From Sulfurimonas sp. (GTDB lineage: Bacteria; Campylobacterota; Campylobacteria; Campylobacterales; Sulfurimonadaceae): DNA of 5,294 nucleotides. This document shows positions 1 to 4,719 of the stretch, in pieces. The notes under the pieces were generated by a model, which made no database searches, was not told the origin of the DNA, and was given only the letters and a program-made list of their open reading frames with translations. The DNA is taken from the NCBI GenBank assembly GCA_015487435.1, contig WFPU01000057.1, positions 1 through 5,294 of the forward strand, read 5' to 3'. Numbering within the stretch: position 1 is the first letter of the stretch; every line of letters starts with the position of its first letter. Both the position numbers and the translations under genes were made by a program.

Positions 1-54
1 ACTTTGATACTTATCTCTACTCTCAACATAACCAATTGCTCTATATTTCTGATT
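1..54. repeat. Terminal direct repeat, left copy (circular overlap)
   Basis: Identical to 5220-5273. The reading frame of the YbjQ-like gene continues smoothly when one copy is removed, so this is an assembly overlap of a circular molecule and not a biological repeat. Confidence 0.92.
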
Positions 55-246
55 AATTTCTGAAATATTAAATAATTGTATATTTGTTTCTATTTCATCA
101 AGCTCTTTATCTCGTTTTATTTTTTGTGATAATCGCTCTTTATTTTTTTCTTGCCTTTCTTGTCTTTTTTTACTTCTATTCTCTTTAGAATTTTTAATCA
201 TTACAAAAACAAGAATTACTATTCCTAAAGAAACTATAAAGCCCAT
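1..246 (-). CDS. YbjQ-like membrane-anchored protein, N-terminal part (gene continues across the circular join)
   Basis: First 82 codons of a 158-residue protein whose remainder lies at 4989-5219. The ATG at 246 is preceded by a strong ribosome site, AAGGAGA, with about 5 bases of spacing. Residues 2-17 (GFIVSLGIVILVFVMI) form one hydrophobic membrane anchor. A highly charged, Lys/Glu/Arg-rich stretch that is probably helical follows to about residue 60, and then the start of a globular domain (around IGYVESRDKYQS). The frame runs to base 1 with no stop and continues exactly in frame at 5219. It lies 98 bases downstream of the relaxase stop on the same strand, so it may be read from the mob transcript or from weak -10-like TATAAA boxes near 294-310. 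The topology suggests a short N-terminal anchor with a cytoplasmic domain. The plasmid role is unknown. Confidence 0.85.
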   Translation of the reverse strand, partial: MGFIVSLGIVILVFVMIKNSKENRSKKRQERQEKNKERLSQKIKRDKELDEIETNIQLFNISEINQKYRAIGYVESRDKYQS

Positions 247-344
247 ATATTCTCCTTTTTAAAAAATATTTTATCTAATCTTTCTTAATAAATTTTATAG
301 AACTTTTATATTCTGTATCCAAAATAAACTACAACAACAAAATT

Positions 345-1958
345 TCAATTCAATCCAGGATTCCATCCACTTTGCTCGGGCTCTTGATAATTTTCACGTG
401 CTATCTTCTGCTCAATAGCTCTTGTAAGCTCTTTAGTTGTTGAGATAAAATCTCTTGATTGTTCAACAACTGTTGAAAGTCCTTTTCGTATTGTATCTTG
501 AAGTTCGTTAAGTCCATCTCTAACGCTGTCAATCGCTCCTTGATATTGTTCTCGAGCTCCTCGTCTGTTTGCTCTGTCTCGCATAACTGATTGAGCTTGC
601 TCATAAAGACTCTCTCTTGCTTCTCTAAAGCGTTCATAAGAGCTCGTTCTCTCTCTTCTGCCTCCCTCTTTATTCTCTCCGTTATTTCTATCTGTCTCTC
701 TAAAAGCTCCATTTACTCCCCTTTTTTCGTGTCGTTGATTTGTATATAATAGATACTCCTGTCTTTCGTAATCTGTATATCTTTTTCTGGTATGACTATA
801 TACTTTTCCCCGTTTTTTTCGTATCTGTTCTCTTTTGGTACGAGCCAGTTCTCGTCTAGGTTGAGATACCCTTTTACTAGAGGATATGCCATTATCCCCA
901 TTATTGCGATTAATAGCATTATTATCATTGTGTATCTGCTGTTGCTCTCCGCTCTTTCGTTCTTGATAAGTTCCTCGTTCTCTTCTTTGTATCTCTCTAT
1001 TGCGTTCTCGAGCTCTTCTGCGAGATTTGTCATACCTTTTCTCAATCTCTTTGTATCTTTTGTCAAGGCTTCTTTTAAGTGCTCTCTCGAGCTCTTGAAG
1101 AGTTTTATGAGCTCCTCGTTCTGCTCTTCTTGTGTTTGTATTACCTTTAATTTGCTTCTCTCTATCTTCTCTTTTAAATTCTGTGTAAAATCGCTCATTA
1201 AATAACTCTCCTTTTAAACTTAGCTTTCCCGTGTCGTTTTTGAATGTAAGATAGTAAGTATCTGTTTTAAAGTCGTGTCCACTTCTTACATATTCGAGGT
1301 CTAAATCTTCTACGAGACTTTTGACATCATTAATATTATTAATAAGCCCCGCTTCGTGTGCTTCTTCTATATAATCTACTATATAGTTTTGGGCTTTATC
1401 TCTCCCTTTTTTCTTGGAAAAATCAAAAGGCTCTTGTCCTCGTTCTGTCCTGTGCTCTTGGATTATCTGCTCTTTGGTTTTATCCTGTACTATTTTAAAG
1501 TTGTCCTGTACTCTCTCGAGGTCGTGTTTTTCCTCGAGATAATCTCGTATGAGATTAACTCTATATCTGTCCACACTGTCCATATATAGGCGAAGTGTCG
1601 TATCTGTTAGAAGATTTTTTTTCGGTATTCTGATGTGTATATGATGATGTTCAGCATCTTGATGCAGCACTGCATTAAGATGATATTCTTCCTTTGAAAA
1701 GCCGTACATAAAAAGCTTTTCAAAATCTTCCAAAACTGCCTTAGCTTTGGTCTTTGAGATACTCCCCTTAAAACCTAGAATGATATTAAAAGCATTGTCT
1801 TTATAGTTGGAGCTCTTAACTATTTCATCGCCTAACTCCATATCTCCAGCTAGTTCCGTGATTTTCTCTCGTTCTGCTTTGCTTAATTTTTTGTGTTCCC
1901 TTAAAACATAGTCGCCGTAACCTTTACCGCTTCCACTTGCTTGAAACTTGATAGTCAT
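345..1958 (-). CDS. mobA: MOBP-type relaxase (mobilization nuclease)
   Basis: A 537-residue protein that would nick oriT and carry the transferred strand covalently on a tyrosine. Residues 99-108 read HQDAEHHHIH, matching the HxDxxHxHxH metal-binding motif III of MOBP relaxases such as RP4 TraI (family PF03432). The N-terminus has KGYGDYVLREHK, where Y14 or Y17 is the likely catalytic tyrosine of motif I. The nuclease domain covers roughly residues 1-165. Beyond about 265 the protein is Arg/Glu/Asn-rich and low in complexity, and that part is dual-coding: two other genes are nested in it. The start ATG overlaps the mobC stop (ATGA, 1958-1955), implying translational coupling, with only a weak GAG as ribosome site. 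The mobC-mobA order with nested mobB and mobD matches ColE1-type modules. No mating-channel or coupling-protein genes are present, so transfer would need a helper. Confidence 0.9.
   Translation of the reverse strand: MTIKFQASGSGKGYGDYVLREHKKLSKAEREKITELAGDMELGDEIVKSSNYKDNAFNIILGFKGSISKTKAKAVLEDFEKLFMYGFSKEEYHLNAVLHQDAEHHHIHIRIPKKNLLTDTTLRLYMDSVDRYRVNLIRDYLEEKHDLERVQDNFKIVQDKTKEQIIQEHRTERGQEPFDFSKKKGRDKAQNYIVDYIEEAHEAGLINNINDVKSLVEDLDLEYVRSGHDFKTDTYYLTFKNDTGKLSLKGELFNERFYTEFKREDREKQIKGNTNTRRAERGAHKTLQELERALKRSLDKRYKEIEKRYDKSRRRARERNREIQRRERGTYQERKSGEQQQIHNDNNAINRNNGDNGISSSKRVSQPRRELARTKREQIRKKRGKVYSHTRKRYTDYERQEYLLYTNQRHEKRGVNGAFRETDRNNGENKEGGRRERTSSYERFREARESLYEQAQSVMRDRANRRGAREQYQGAIDSVRDGLNELQDTIRKGLSTVVEQSRDFISTTKELTRAIEQKIARENYQEPEQSGWNPGLN
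401..712 (-). CDS. mobD: MobD/MbeD-like coiled-coil mobilization protein, nested in mobA
   Basis: A 103-residue protein lying wholly inside the relaxase gene in a different frame. The start ATG (712-710) directly abuts the TAA stop (715-713) of the upstream nested gene in the same frame. A GGGGAG sequence just before that stop could serve as ribosome site, although its spacing of about 3 bases is short, so translation may be coupled to the gene before it. The sequence is almost entirely charged heptad-like helix (EITERIKREAEERER, LLNNQEILSQQLKSLQELL) with no membrane segment, as expected of a coiled coil. Position and character match MbeD/MobD of ColE1-type plasmids, which also sits inside mbeA. 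Sequence identity to that family could not be tested, so the name rests mainly on position. It could be an artefact of the relaxase reading frame, but the tight junction with mobB argues against that. Confidence 0.65.
   Translation of the reverse strand: MELLERQIEITERIKREAEERERALMNALEKQERVFMSKLNQLCETEQTDEELENNIKERLTALEMDLTNFKIQYEKDFQQLLNNQEILSQQLKSLQELLSRR
713..1198 (-). CDS. mobB: MobB/MbeB-like membrane mobilization protein, nested in mobA
   Basis: A 161-residue protein inside the relaxase gene, one frame away. Its ATG is preceded by AAAAGGAGAG with a 7-base spacer, the best ribosome site on the minus strand and one the relaxase frame has no need for. Residues 1-85 form a charged helical region (NLKEKIERSKLK...QTQEEQNEELIKLFK) resembling the N-terminus of MbeB/MobB. 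Residues 90-107 (TMIIMLLIAIMGIMAYPL) are a clear single membrane span. A short tail of about 50 residues follows (LDENWLVPKENRYEKNGEKY). In ColE1-type plasmids MobB aids relaxosome docking, and membrane association has been reported for MobB-type proteins. The gene order mobC, mobA with mobB then mobD inside it is the ColE1 arrangement. Family membership is inferred from position, helix pattern and membrane span. Confidence 0.75.
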   Translation of the reverse strand: MSDFTQNLKEKIERSKLKVIQTQEEQNEELIKLFKSSREHLKEALTKDTKRLRKGMTNLAEELENAIERYKEENEELIKNERAESNSRYTMIIMLLIAIMGIMAYPLVKGYLNLDENWLVPKENRYEKNGEKYIVIPEKDIQITKDRSIYYIQINDTKKGE

Positions 1959-2275
1959 ACTAAACTCATTACTTTTTCATAGATTTCAAAAATAGCTTTT
2001 GACTCGAGCTCATTATTTGAGTTGAGCTTTTTTGCGATTTGGTTGAGATTGTTTCCTATCTTGTTCAGCTCAAACAAAAGTTTCGGATCAGTAGCCCGAT
2101 AACTTTTTTTTGATTTTTTAGGAGCTGGTGCATTTGGAATTTTAGTCTGCATTTTTTGGCGGACGAGTTCAGCCATTGAAATATTTTTTTGAGTTGCTTC
2201 TTCTTTCAACTTTAAAAAATCGGACTCGGAAAAATAAACTTTTACTTGCTTGAGTTTTGTTTTTTGTTCGCTCAT
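1955..2275 (-). CDS. mobC: MobC relaxosome accessory protein
   Basis: A 106-residue protein that would bind oriT and assist the relaxase in nicking. Residues near 11-42 (QVKVYFSESDFLKLKEEATQKNISMAELVRQKM) look like a ribbon-helix-helix DNA-binding region. Later KIGNNLNQIAKKLNS matches the signature (IGxNLNQIA) of the MobC family (PF05713). The start chosen is ATG 2275, with GAGGTG about 6 bases upstream. A longer frame opens at 2389, but its extra 38 residues lack a ribosome site and run through perfect inverted repeats, so they are probably untranslated leader. The stop TGA overlaps the relaxase start as ATGA. MobC-type proteins often repress their own promoter, and the repeats at 2304-2379 are well placed for that. 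This autoregulation is inferred. Confidence 0.88.
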   Translation of the reverse strand: MSEQKTKLKQVKVYFSESDFLKLKEEATQKNISMAELVRQKMQTKIPNAPAPKKSKKSYRATDPKLLFELNKIGNNLNQIAKKLNSNNELESKAIFEIYEKVMSLV

Positions 2276-2303
2276 ATTTTGCACCTCGATTGTAAAAAAG
2301 GGT

Positions 2304-2379
2304 TTGGGAATTTTCCCAACAAAGTTAAAATGTAGGCGTAGCCGAAATGTATCAAGTCTGTAGGACTTGGTTAACTTTG
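2304..2379. promoter_or_regulatory. Inverted-repeat cluster in the mobC leader; oriT or operator candidate
   Basis: Three perfect inverted repeats lie in 76 bases: TTGGGAA/TTCCCAA (2304-2310, 2313-2319), CAAAGTTAA/TTAACTTTG (2320-2328, 2371-2379), and CAAGTC/GACTTG (2353-2358, 2364-2369) nested within the second. ATGTAG (2330-2335) and CTACAT (2380-2385) form a further offset pair. Such stems just upstream of mobC are typical of a relaxosome binding region. No nic consensus was recognised here, so oriT is only a candidate call. The alternative is an operator for MobC. Confidence 0.5.
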
Positions 2380-2406
2380 CTACATACACTTTAAACTGCT
2401 TAACAC

Positions 2407-2412
2407 ATTATA
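2407..2412 (-). promoter_or_regulatory. -10 box of the mob operon promoter
   Basis: The minus strand reads TATGGTATAATGTG: a perfect TATAAT preceded by TGG (extended -10). There is no good -35. Instead T-runs precede it (ATTTTTGTTTTTTGTGG), the style of Campylobacterota sigma-70 promoters. Transcription would begin near 2400, leaving about 125 bases of leader before mobC, including the inverted repeats at 2304-2379. Confidence 0.6.
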
Positions 2413-2614
2413 CCATACTCCACAAAAAACAAAAATGAGGGAACGACTACCGCCACTTTTTCCCCTACGCTTACACGCTTTTTGGGCGTGACACTTCGGG
2501 GAGGGCCATATCTCTGAACGACCTATCGCCCTATCGGTTGTCTGCTCCCATTCGCTACGCTAGAATGTGACCCTGAGTTTAAAATCTTGGATTGCTGAAA
2601 AGTTAGAATATTAA

Positions 2615-2636
2615 ATAGGTTAAAACCTATCTTTTT
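2615..2636 (+). terminator. Small hairpin followed by a T-run, possible weak terminator
   Basis: ATAGGTT (2615-2621) and AACCTAT (2624-2630) are perfect complements around AA. They are followed by CTTTTT. A 2-base loop means the inner pairs would open to give about a 5-bp stem. It could end a short plus-strand transcript or serve the origin. No gene on the plus strand precedes it. Confidence 0.35.
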
Positions 2637-2647
2637 AATGGCTTCAC

Positions 2648-2690
2648 CATACCCCTGCGGGGACCAAAAGGTATGCCTCCAAAGGTCGGC
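2648..2690. other. GC-rich structured patch, origin or small-RNA candidate
   Basis: In an AT-rich setting this stretch offers competing stems: CATACC (2648-2653) with GGTATG (2670-2675), CCCC (2652-2655) with GGGG (2659-2662), and GACC with GGTC (2684-2687). Its function is not determined. Structured origin DNA or a regulatory RNA for rep are the likeliest readings. Confidence 0.3.
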
Positions 2691-2713
2691 TTTTACTAAC
2701 ACCCCTTAGTACA

Positions 2714-2769
2714 ACTATTTTGACTATTTTTAAAAAGTGTTCAAAACAGTTACTATTTTGACTATTTTT
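2714..2769 (+). repeat. Two 18-bp direct repeats (four ACTATTTTK units) at the rep promoter
   Basis: ACTATTTTGACTATTTTT occurs at 2714-2731 and 2752-2769, 38 bases apart start to start. Each copy is itself a tandem of two 9-base units, ACTATTTTG and ACTATTTTT. The second copy ends 4 bases before a TATAAT box. Position and layout suit iterons or operator sites bound by the replication protein or by its partner; binding is inferred. Confidence 0.6.
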
Positions 2770-2773
2770 GTGG

Positions 2774-2779
2774 TATAAT
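2774..2779 (+). promoter_or_regulatory. -10 box of the rep operon promoter
   Basis: TATAAT in the context TTTTTGTGGTATAATTTTT. There is no -35 at standard spacing; T-rich repeats lie upstream, similar to the mob promoter on the other strand. Transcription would start near 2786, giving a leader of about 66 bases. The adjacent direct repeats overlap the promoter, so the product could control its own expression. Confidence 0.6.
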
Positions 2780-2851
2780 TTTTGACAGCAAAACCCATGA
2801 AGTAGGTTGTTTTCCTATTCTGATAACAATATTATAGTGGGATAAATTACA

Positions 2852-3637
2852 ATGAAGGGGCTACAAACCCATTATAGGACGGCAATCCTAGGGTTTGTAA
2901 CATTAATGGAATTATACAAAAAAAACACAAAAATATCAATAACGATACGAGGTGACGGAAGCGAAATATTCGACTATTCGCTACCTTTACCGCATCACTA
3001 CACACGAAATGGCGATACATACACCATAGAATACACCATAAACGGCTTTTTTCATACCAAGAGAGGTATTGCATACCTAAATGACATTCTCGCACGATTT
3101 ACTCTGTCTATGCAAGTTTTAAAAACAGAAGTGATGAGTTCTGAAGATGATGGCATAGAACTATCTTATTTTCAAGGCTTAAAAAGTGTCGTGAGACACA
3201 AAAACTATGAGAGTGTCGATGTAGGTCAAGATAATATCTTTTGGGCTATAAAACTATATACAGAAGATTTAATCAAAGAGTCTGGAGAGGGAAACCTCAT
3301 AGCATACTCTTTGATTGAGTCTTTTGCCTTTGCTCGTTTTATTGACCGAGCAAAAGACAAAAGCACACTAAAAGCAAAATGCCGAAGTATCTGGGAATGG
3401 TACGATAAGCGAGATTGGACGATACCATCACGAAAAGGATTAGGAATGAGCAGACAAGAAGCAGGAATAAATGCTGCTAAAAAGAATGCAGAAAAGACAA
3501 AAGCAAAAATACAAAAAGCAATAGCTGGGCTAGAGTTCATGCAAGAAAAAATAAACATAGCTAATGTTGCTCGAGATGCAAGAGTGAGCCGTAATACAGC
3601 CAAAAAATATTTAATAGAATTGGGGTATAAAAAATGA
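2852..3637 (+). CDS. Putative plasmid replication initiator with C-terminal helix-turn-helix
   Basis: A 261-residue protein that I do not recognise as a standard Rep family. The role is inferred from place: it is the first gene after repeats and a promoter on a small plasmid with no other Rep candidate. Residues 233-257 (KINIANVARDARVSRNTAKKYLIEL) form a clear helix-turn-helix, preceded by a basic helix (GINAAKKNAEKTKAKIQKAIAGL, about 205-227). The first 190 residues look globular, with Trp/Tyr clusters (WEWYDKRDW, 181-189) and no visible catalytic signature. The start at 2852 has only a weak GGGA 9 bases upstream. ATG 2906 (residue 19) is an alternative with AGGG 12 bases upstream. A long hairpin occupies codons 4-16 of the longer form. 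The stop overlaps the next start (ATGA). It could instead be a large transcriptional regulator. Confidence 0.65.
   Translation: MKGLQTHYRTAILGFVTLMELYKKNTKISITIRGDGSEIFDYSLPLPHHYTRNGDTYTIEYTINGFFHTKRGIAYLNDILARFTLSMQVLKTEVMSSEDDGIELSYFQGLKSVVRHKNYESVDVGQDNIFWAIKLYTEDLIKESGEGNLIAYSLIESFAFARFIDRAKDKSTLKAKCRSIWEWYDKRDWTIPSRKGLGMSRQEAGINAAKKNAEKTKAKIQKAIAGLEFMQEKINIANVARDARVSRNTAKKYLIELGYKK
2862..2899. repeat. Long interrupted hairpin in the first codons of rep
   Basis: TACAAACCC (2862-2870) pairs with GGGTTTGTA (2891-2899). Inside it, TAGGA (2875-2879) pairs with TCCTA (2886-2890) around a CGGCAA loop. ATTA (2871-2874) bulges on one side only. The result is a 14-bp stem between two possible rep start codons (2852 and 2906). 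It may be a translational control hairpin, a protein-binding site or part of the origin. Confidence 0.6.
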
Positions 3638-3960
3638 GTAAAATAACTGTCAATGAATATGCAAAAAAGTATCAAATTACTAGACAAACAGTTTACAATC
3701 AAGTCAAAAAAGGTTTACTTAATAGTATCGAAGAAAACGGAGTTTTATTCGTAATTGACGAAGATAAAGAGGTGTCAAACAGTAGTAAAAAAGATGACTG
3801 TCAAAAATTGGTCAAAAAATTACTCAAAAGAATTGAAAAACTCGAAGAAAAACTTGATAAAGCACAAGACCAAAAGCTAGAACTAGCTATGTCCTATGTC
3901 AATGAAATGAAAGCCCTTTATCTACCAAAACCTAAGAAAAAGAAAAAAAGTAAGAAATAG
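3634..3960 (+). CDS. Small excisionase-like helix-turn-helix and coiled-coil DNA-binding protein
   Basis: A 108-residue protein whose start overlaps the rep stop as ATGA, with TGGGG 8 bases upstream as ribosome site. Residues 4-42 (ITVNEYAKKYQITRQTVYNQVKKG...) fit the MerR/excisionase-type helix-turn-helix (HTH_17-like), in which a tyrosine-rich recognition helix is followed by a short beta wing (GVLFVIDED). Residues 55-92 are a charged coiled coil (LVKKLLKRIEKLEEKLDKAQ), probably for dimerisation. The last ten residues (99-108) are almost all lysine and may bind DNA non-specifically. Coupling to rep suggests a copy-number regulator, replication accessory or partition factor. It is not a site-specific recombinase partner in any obvious way, since no integrase is present. 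The exact role is unknown. Confidence 0.75.
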   Translation: MSKITVNEYAKKYQITRQTVYNQVKKGLLNSIEENGVLFVIDEDKEVSNSSKKDDCQKLVKKLLKRIEKLEEKLDKAQDQKLELAMSYVNEMKALYLPKPKKKKKSKK

Positions 3961-3962
3961 GG

Positions 3963-3968
3963 TATAAT
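3963..3968 (+). promoter_or_regulatory. TATAAT box immediately before brnT
   Basis: A perfect TATAAT ends 5 bases before the brnT ATG (3974). If used, transcription would begin at about the start codon, giving a leaderless message. Otherwise it is chance in AT-rich DNA and brnT is read from the rep operon. No -35 is visible in the A-rich upstream sequence. Confidence 0.3.
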
Positions 3969-3973
3969 TTATT

Positions 3974-4267
3974 ATGAAATTTGAATGGGACCCAAACAAA
4001 GAAGCAATAAATATTAAAAAGCATGGTGTTACTTTTGAGCAAGCTGCATATGTTTTTGCAGATCAATTTTCGCTAAGCATGTTTGATGATGAACATTCTC
4101 ACCAGGAAGACAGATGGGTTATTCTTGGAAAATCTAATAATGAGATGATCCTGCTTGTTGTTCATACTTTTAGAAACTGCGAAAATGAAGAAACTGTAAG
4201 AATAATAAGTGCCAGAAAAGCAACAAAATATGAAGAAAAAACCTACAAACAAAGGGGTAAATTATGA
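3974..4267 (+). CDS. brnT: BrnT family type II toxin
   Basis: A 97-residue protein matching BrnT (PF04365), a RelE-fold ribonuclease that blocks translation until neutralised by BrnA. Family features are all visible: FEWDPNK at residues 3-9, KKHGVTFEQAAYVFAD at 15-30, DRWVILG at 46-52, VVHTFR at 62-67, and RIISARKATKYEEKTY at 76-91. Length is normal for the family. The toxin precedes the antitoxin, the usual order for BrnTA, and the genes overlap by ATGA (4264-4267). The ribosome site is poor (AGGG about 11 bases upstream), which would keep toxin output low relative to the antitoxin. It lies 13 bases after the helix-turn-helix gene and is probably part of the rep transcript. On a plasmid it is likely to act as an addiction module. 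Confidence 0.92.
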   Translation: MKFEWDPNKEAINIKKHGVTFEQAAYVFADQFSLSMFDDEHSHQEDRWVILGKSNNEMILLVVHTFRNCENEETVRIISARKATKYEEKTYKQRGKL

Positions 4268-4464
4268 AAAAAGAATATGACTTTACAAATGCAGAACAAG
4301 GGAAGTTTTATAGACCTATTGAGGAATTAGAAATACCAATATACCTGGACAAAGATGTGAGAACATTTTTTATGGATAAAATGAGAGCAAAAAGCTTTTC
4401 TCTTAATCAACTAATAAACTCTATTCTAAAACAAGATATAGAGATTACAAAAAAACTGGCTTAA
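4264..4464 (+). CDS. brnA: BrnA/CopG-type antitoxin
   Basis: A 66-residue protein directly after and overlapping brnT. The N-terminus KEYDFTNAEQGKFYRP (3-18) is the segment typical of antitoxins paired with BrnT. Residues 23-61 (EIPIYLDKDVRTFFMDKMRAKSFSLNQLINSILKQDIEI) fit a ribbon-helix-helix: a beta strand followed by two helices, with the conserved LNQLIN-type second helix. The ribosome site AAGGGG sits 6 bases before the ATG, better than that of the toxin. It should bind BrnT and repress the operon promoter, as known for BrnTA. The nearest candidate site is not obvious; the perfect palindrome at 4481-4500 lies downstream of the gene rather than in front of it. Confidence 0.88.
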   Translation: MKKEYDFTNAEQGKFYRPIEELEIPIYLDKDVRTFFMDKMRAKSFSLNQLINSILKQDIEITKKLA

Positions 4465-4480
4465 GAATTTAAAACTCCCA

Positions 4481-4500
4481 CGAAACTTAATTAAGTTTCG
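4481..4500. repeat. Perfect 20-bp palindrome downstream of brnA
   Basis: CGAAACTTAATTAAGTTTCG is its own reverse complement. It lies 16 bases after the brnA stop. As RNA it would be an 8-bp stem with a 4-base loop. There is no T-run after it, so a classical terminator is not supported; a dimeric protein-binding site is equally possible. Confidence 0.6.
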
Positions 4501-4525
4501 ACTCCAAACCCTCTAAAATAACTAC

Positions 4526-4539
4526 TTTTCTTAAGAAAA
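4526..4539. repeat. Perfect 14-bp palindrome
   Basis: TTTTCTTAAGAAAA is self-complementary and shares the CTTAAG core style of nearby elements. It lies 26 bases after the previous palindrome. Possible operator or bidirectional termination element; could be chance in AT-rich DNA. Confidence 0.4.
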
Positions 4540-4695
4540 AAGAGTAAAAACGAACTCATTTAAGCCACAGAAACTTAAAGTAGTAGTGCTAAACTACTTC
4601 GCAACTCATAAAATCCCTTACAGCACGTCCCTTTAAGCAAACAATCACGAGAACCCGCATTATGTTAATCACAATCAAAACTTAAATAAAAATAC

Positions 4696-4719
4696 ATTAA
4701 AAAGTAAACACTTTTTAAT
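4696..4719. repeat. 10-bp inverted repeat with a 4-base loop
   Basis: ATTAAAAAGT (4696-4705) and ACTTTTTAAT (4710-4719) are perfect complements around AAAC. A further ACTTTTTA follows at about 4730. The site is 52 bases upstream of the small repeat protein and may be its operator, or a structure used in replication. Confidence 0.5.

Larger units (their letters stand above)
2400..2851. other. Non-coding control region between the mob and rep operons
   Basis: About 450 bases with no convincing gene on either strand. In order it holds the mob promoter, a GC-richer stretch (about 2440-2570) with short stems CACGC/GCGTG (2474-2478, 2486-2490) and CATTC/GAATG (2549-2553, 2563-2567), a direct repeat CCTATCG (2522-2528, 2530-2536), a small hairpin (2615-2630), a second GC-rich structured patch (2648-2690), direct repeats, and the rep promoter. 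This is the natural site for oriV and probably part of oriT. No consensus DnaA box was found. Confidence 0.6.

Noticed and set aside
792..1205. Plus-strand open frame rich in Ser/Phe/Ile opposite mobA
   Set aside because: Low-complexity mirror of the charged helix-coding minus strand; no ribosome site or family resemblance.
1356..1589. Hydrophobic plus-strand open frame opposite mobA
   Set aside because: Antisense shadow of the relaxase, with no start signals.
2276..2389. 38-residue N-terminal extension of MobC
   Set aside because: There is no ribosome site before 2389, a good one before 2275, and the segment is full of inverted repeats.
2782..2787. TTGACA as a -35 box
   Set aside because: No -10 box at 16-18 bases downstream; it lies after the TATAAT already assigned.
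2847..3095. Minus-strand open frame opposite the start of rep
   Set aside because: Antisense shadow, Cys/Trp-rich, no ribosome site.
3226..3702. Minus-strand open frame opposite the end of rep
   Set aside because: Antisense shadow with biased hydrophobic composition; the plus strand has a clear helix-turn-helix gene and a coupled start.
4481..4719. CRISPR-like array in the palindrome-rich spacer
   Set aside because: The palindromes differ in sequence and spacing; no repeated unit with unique spacers.
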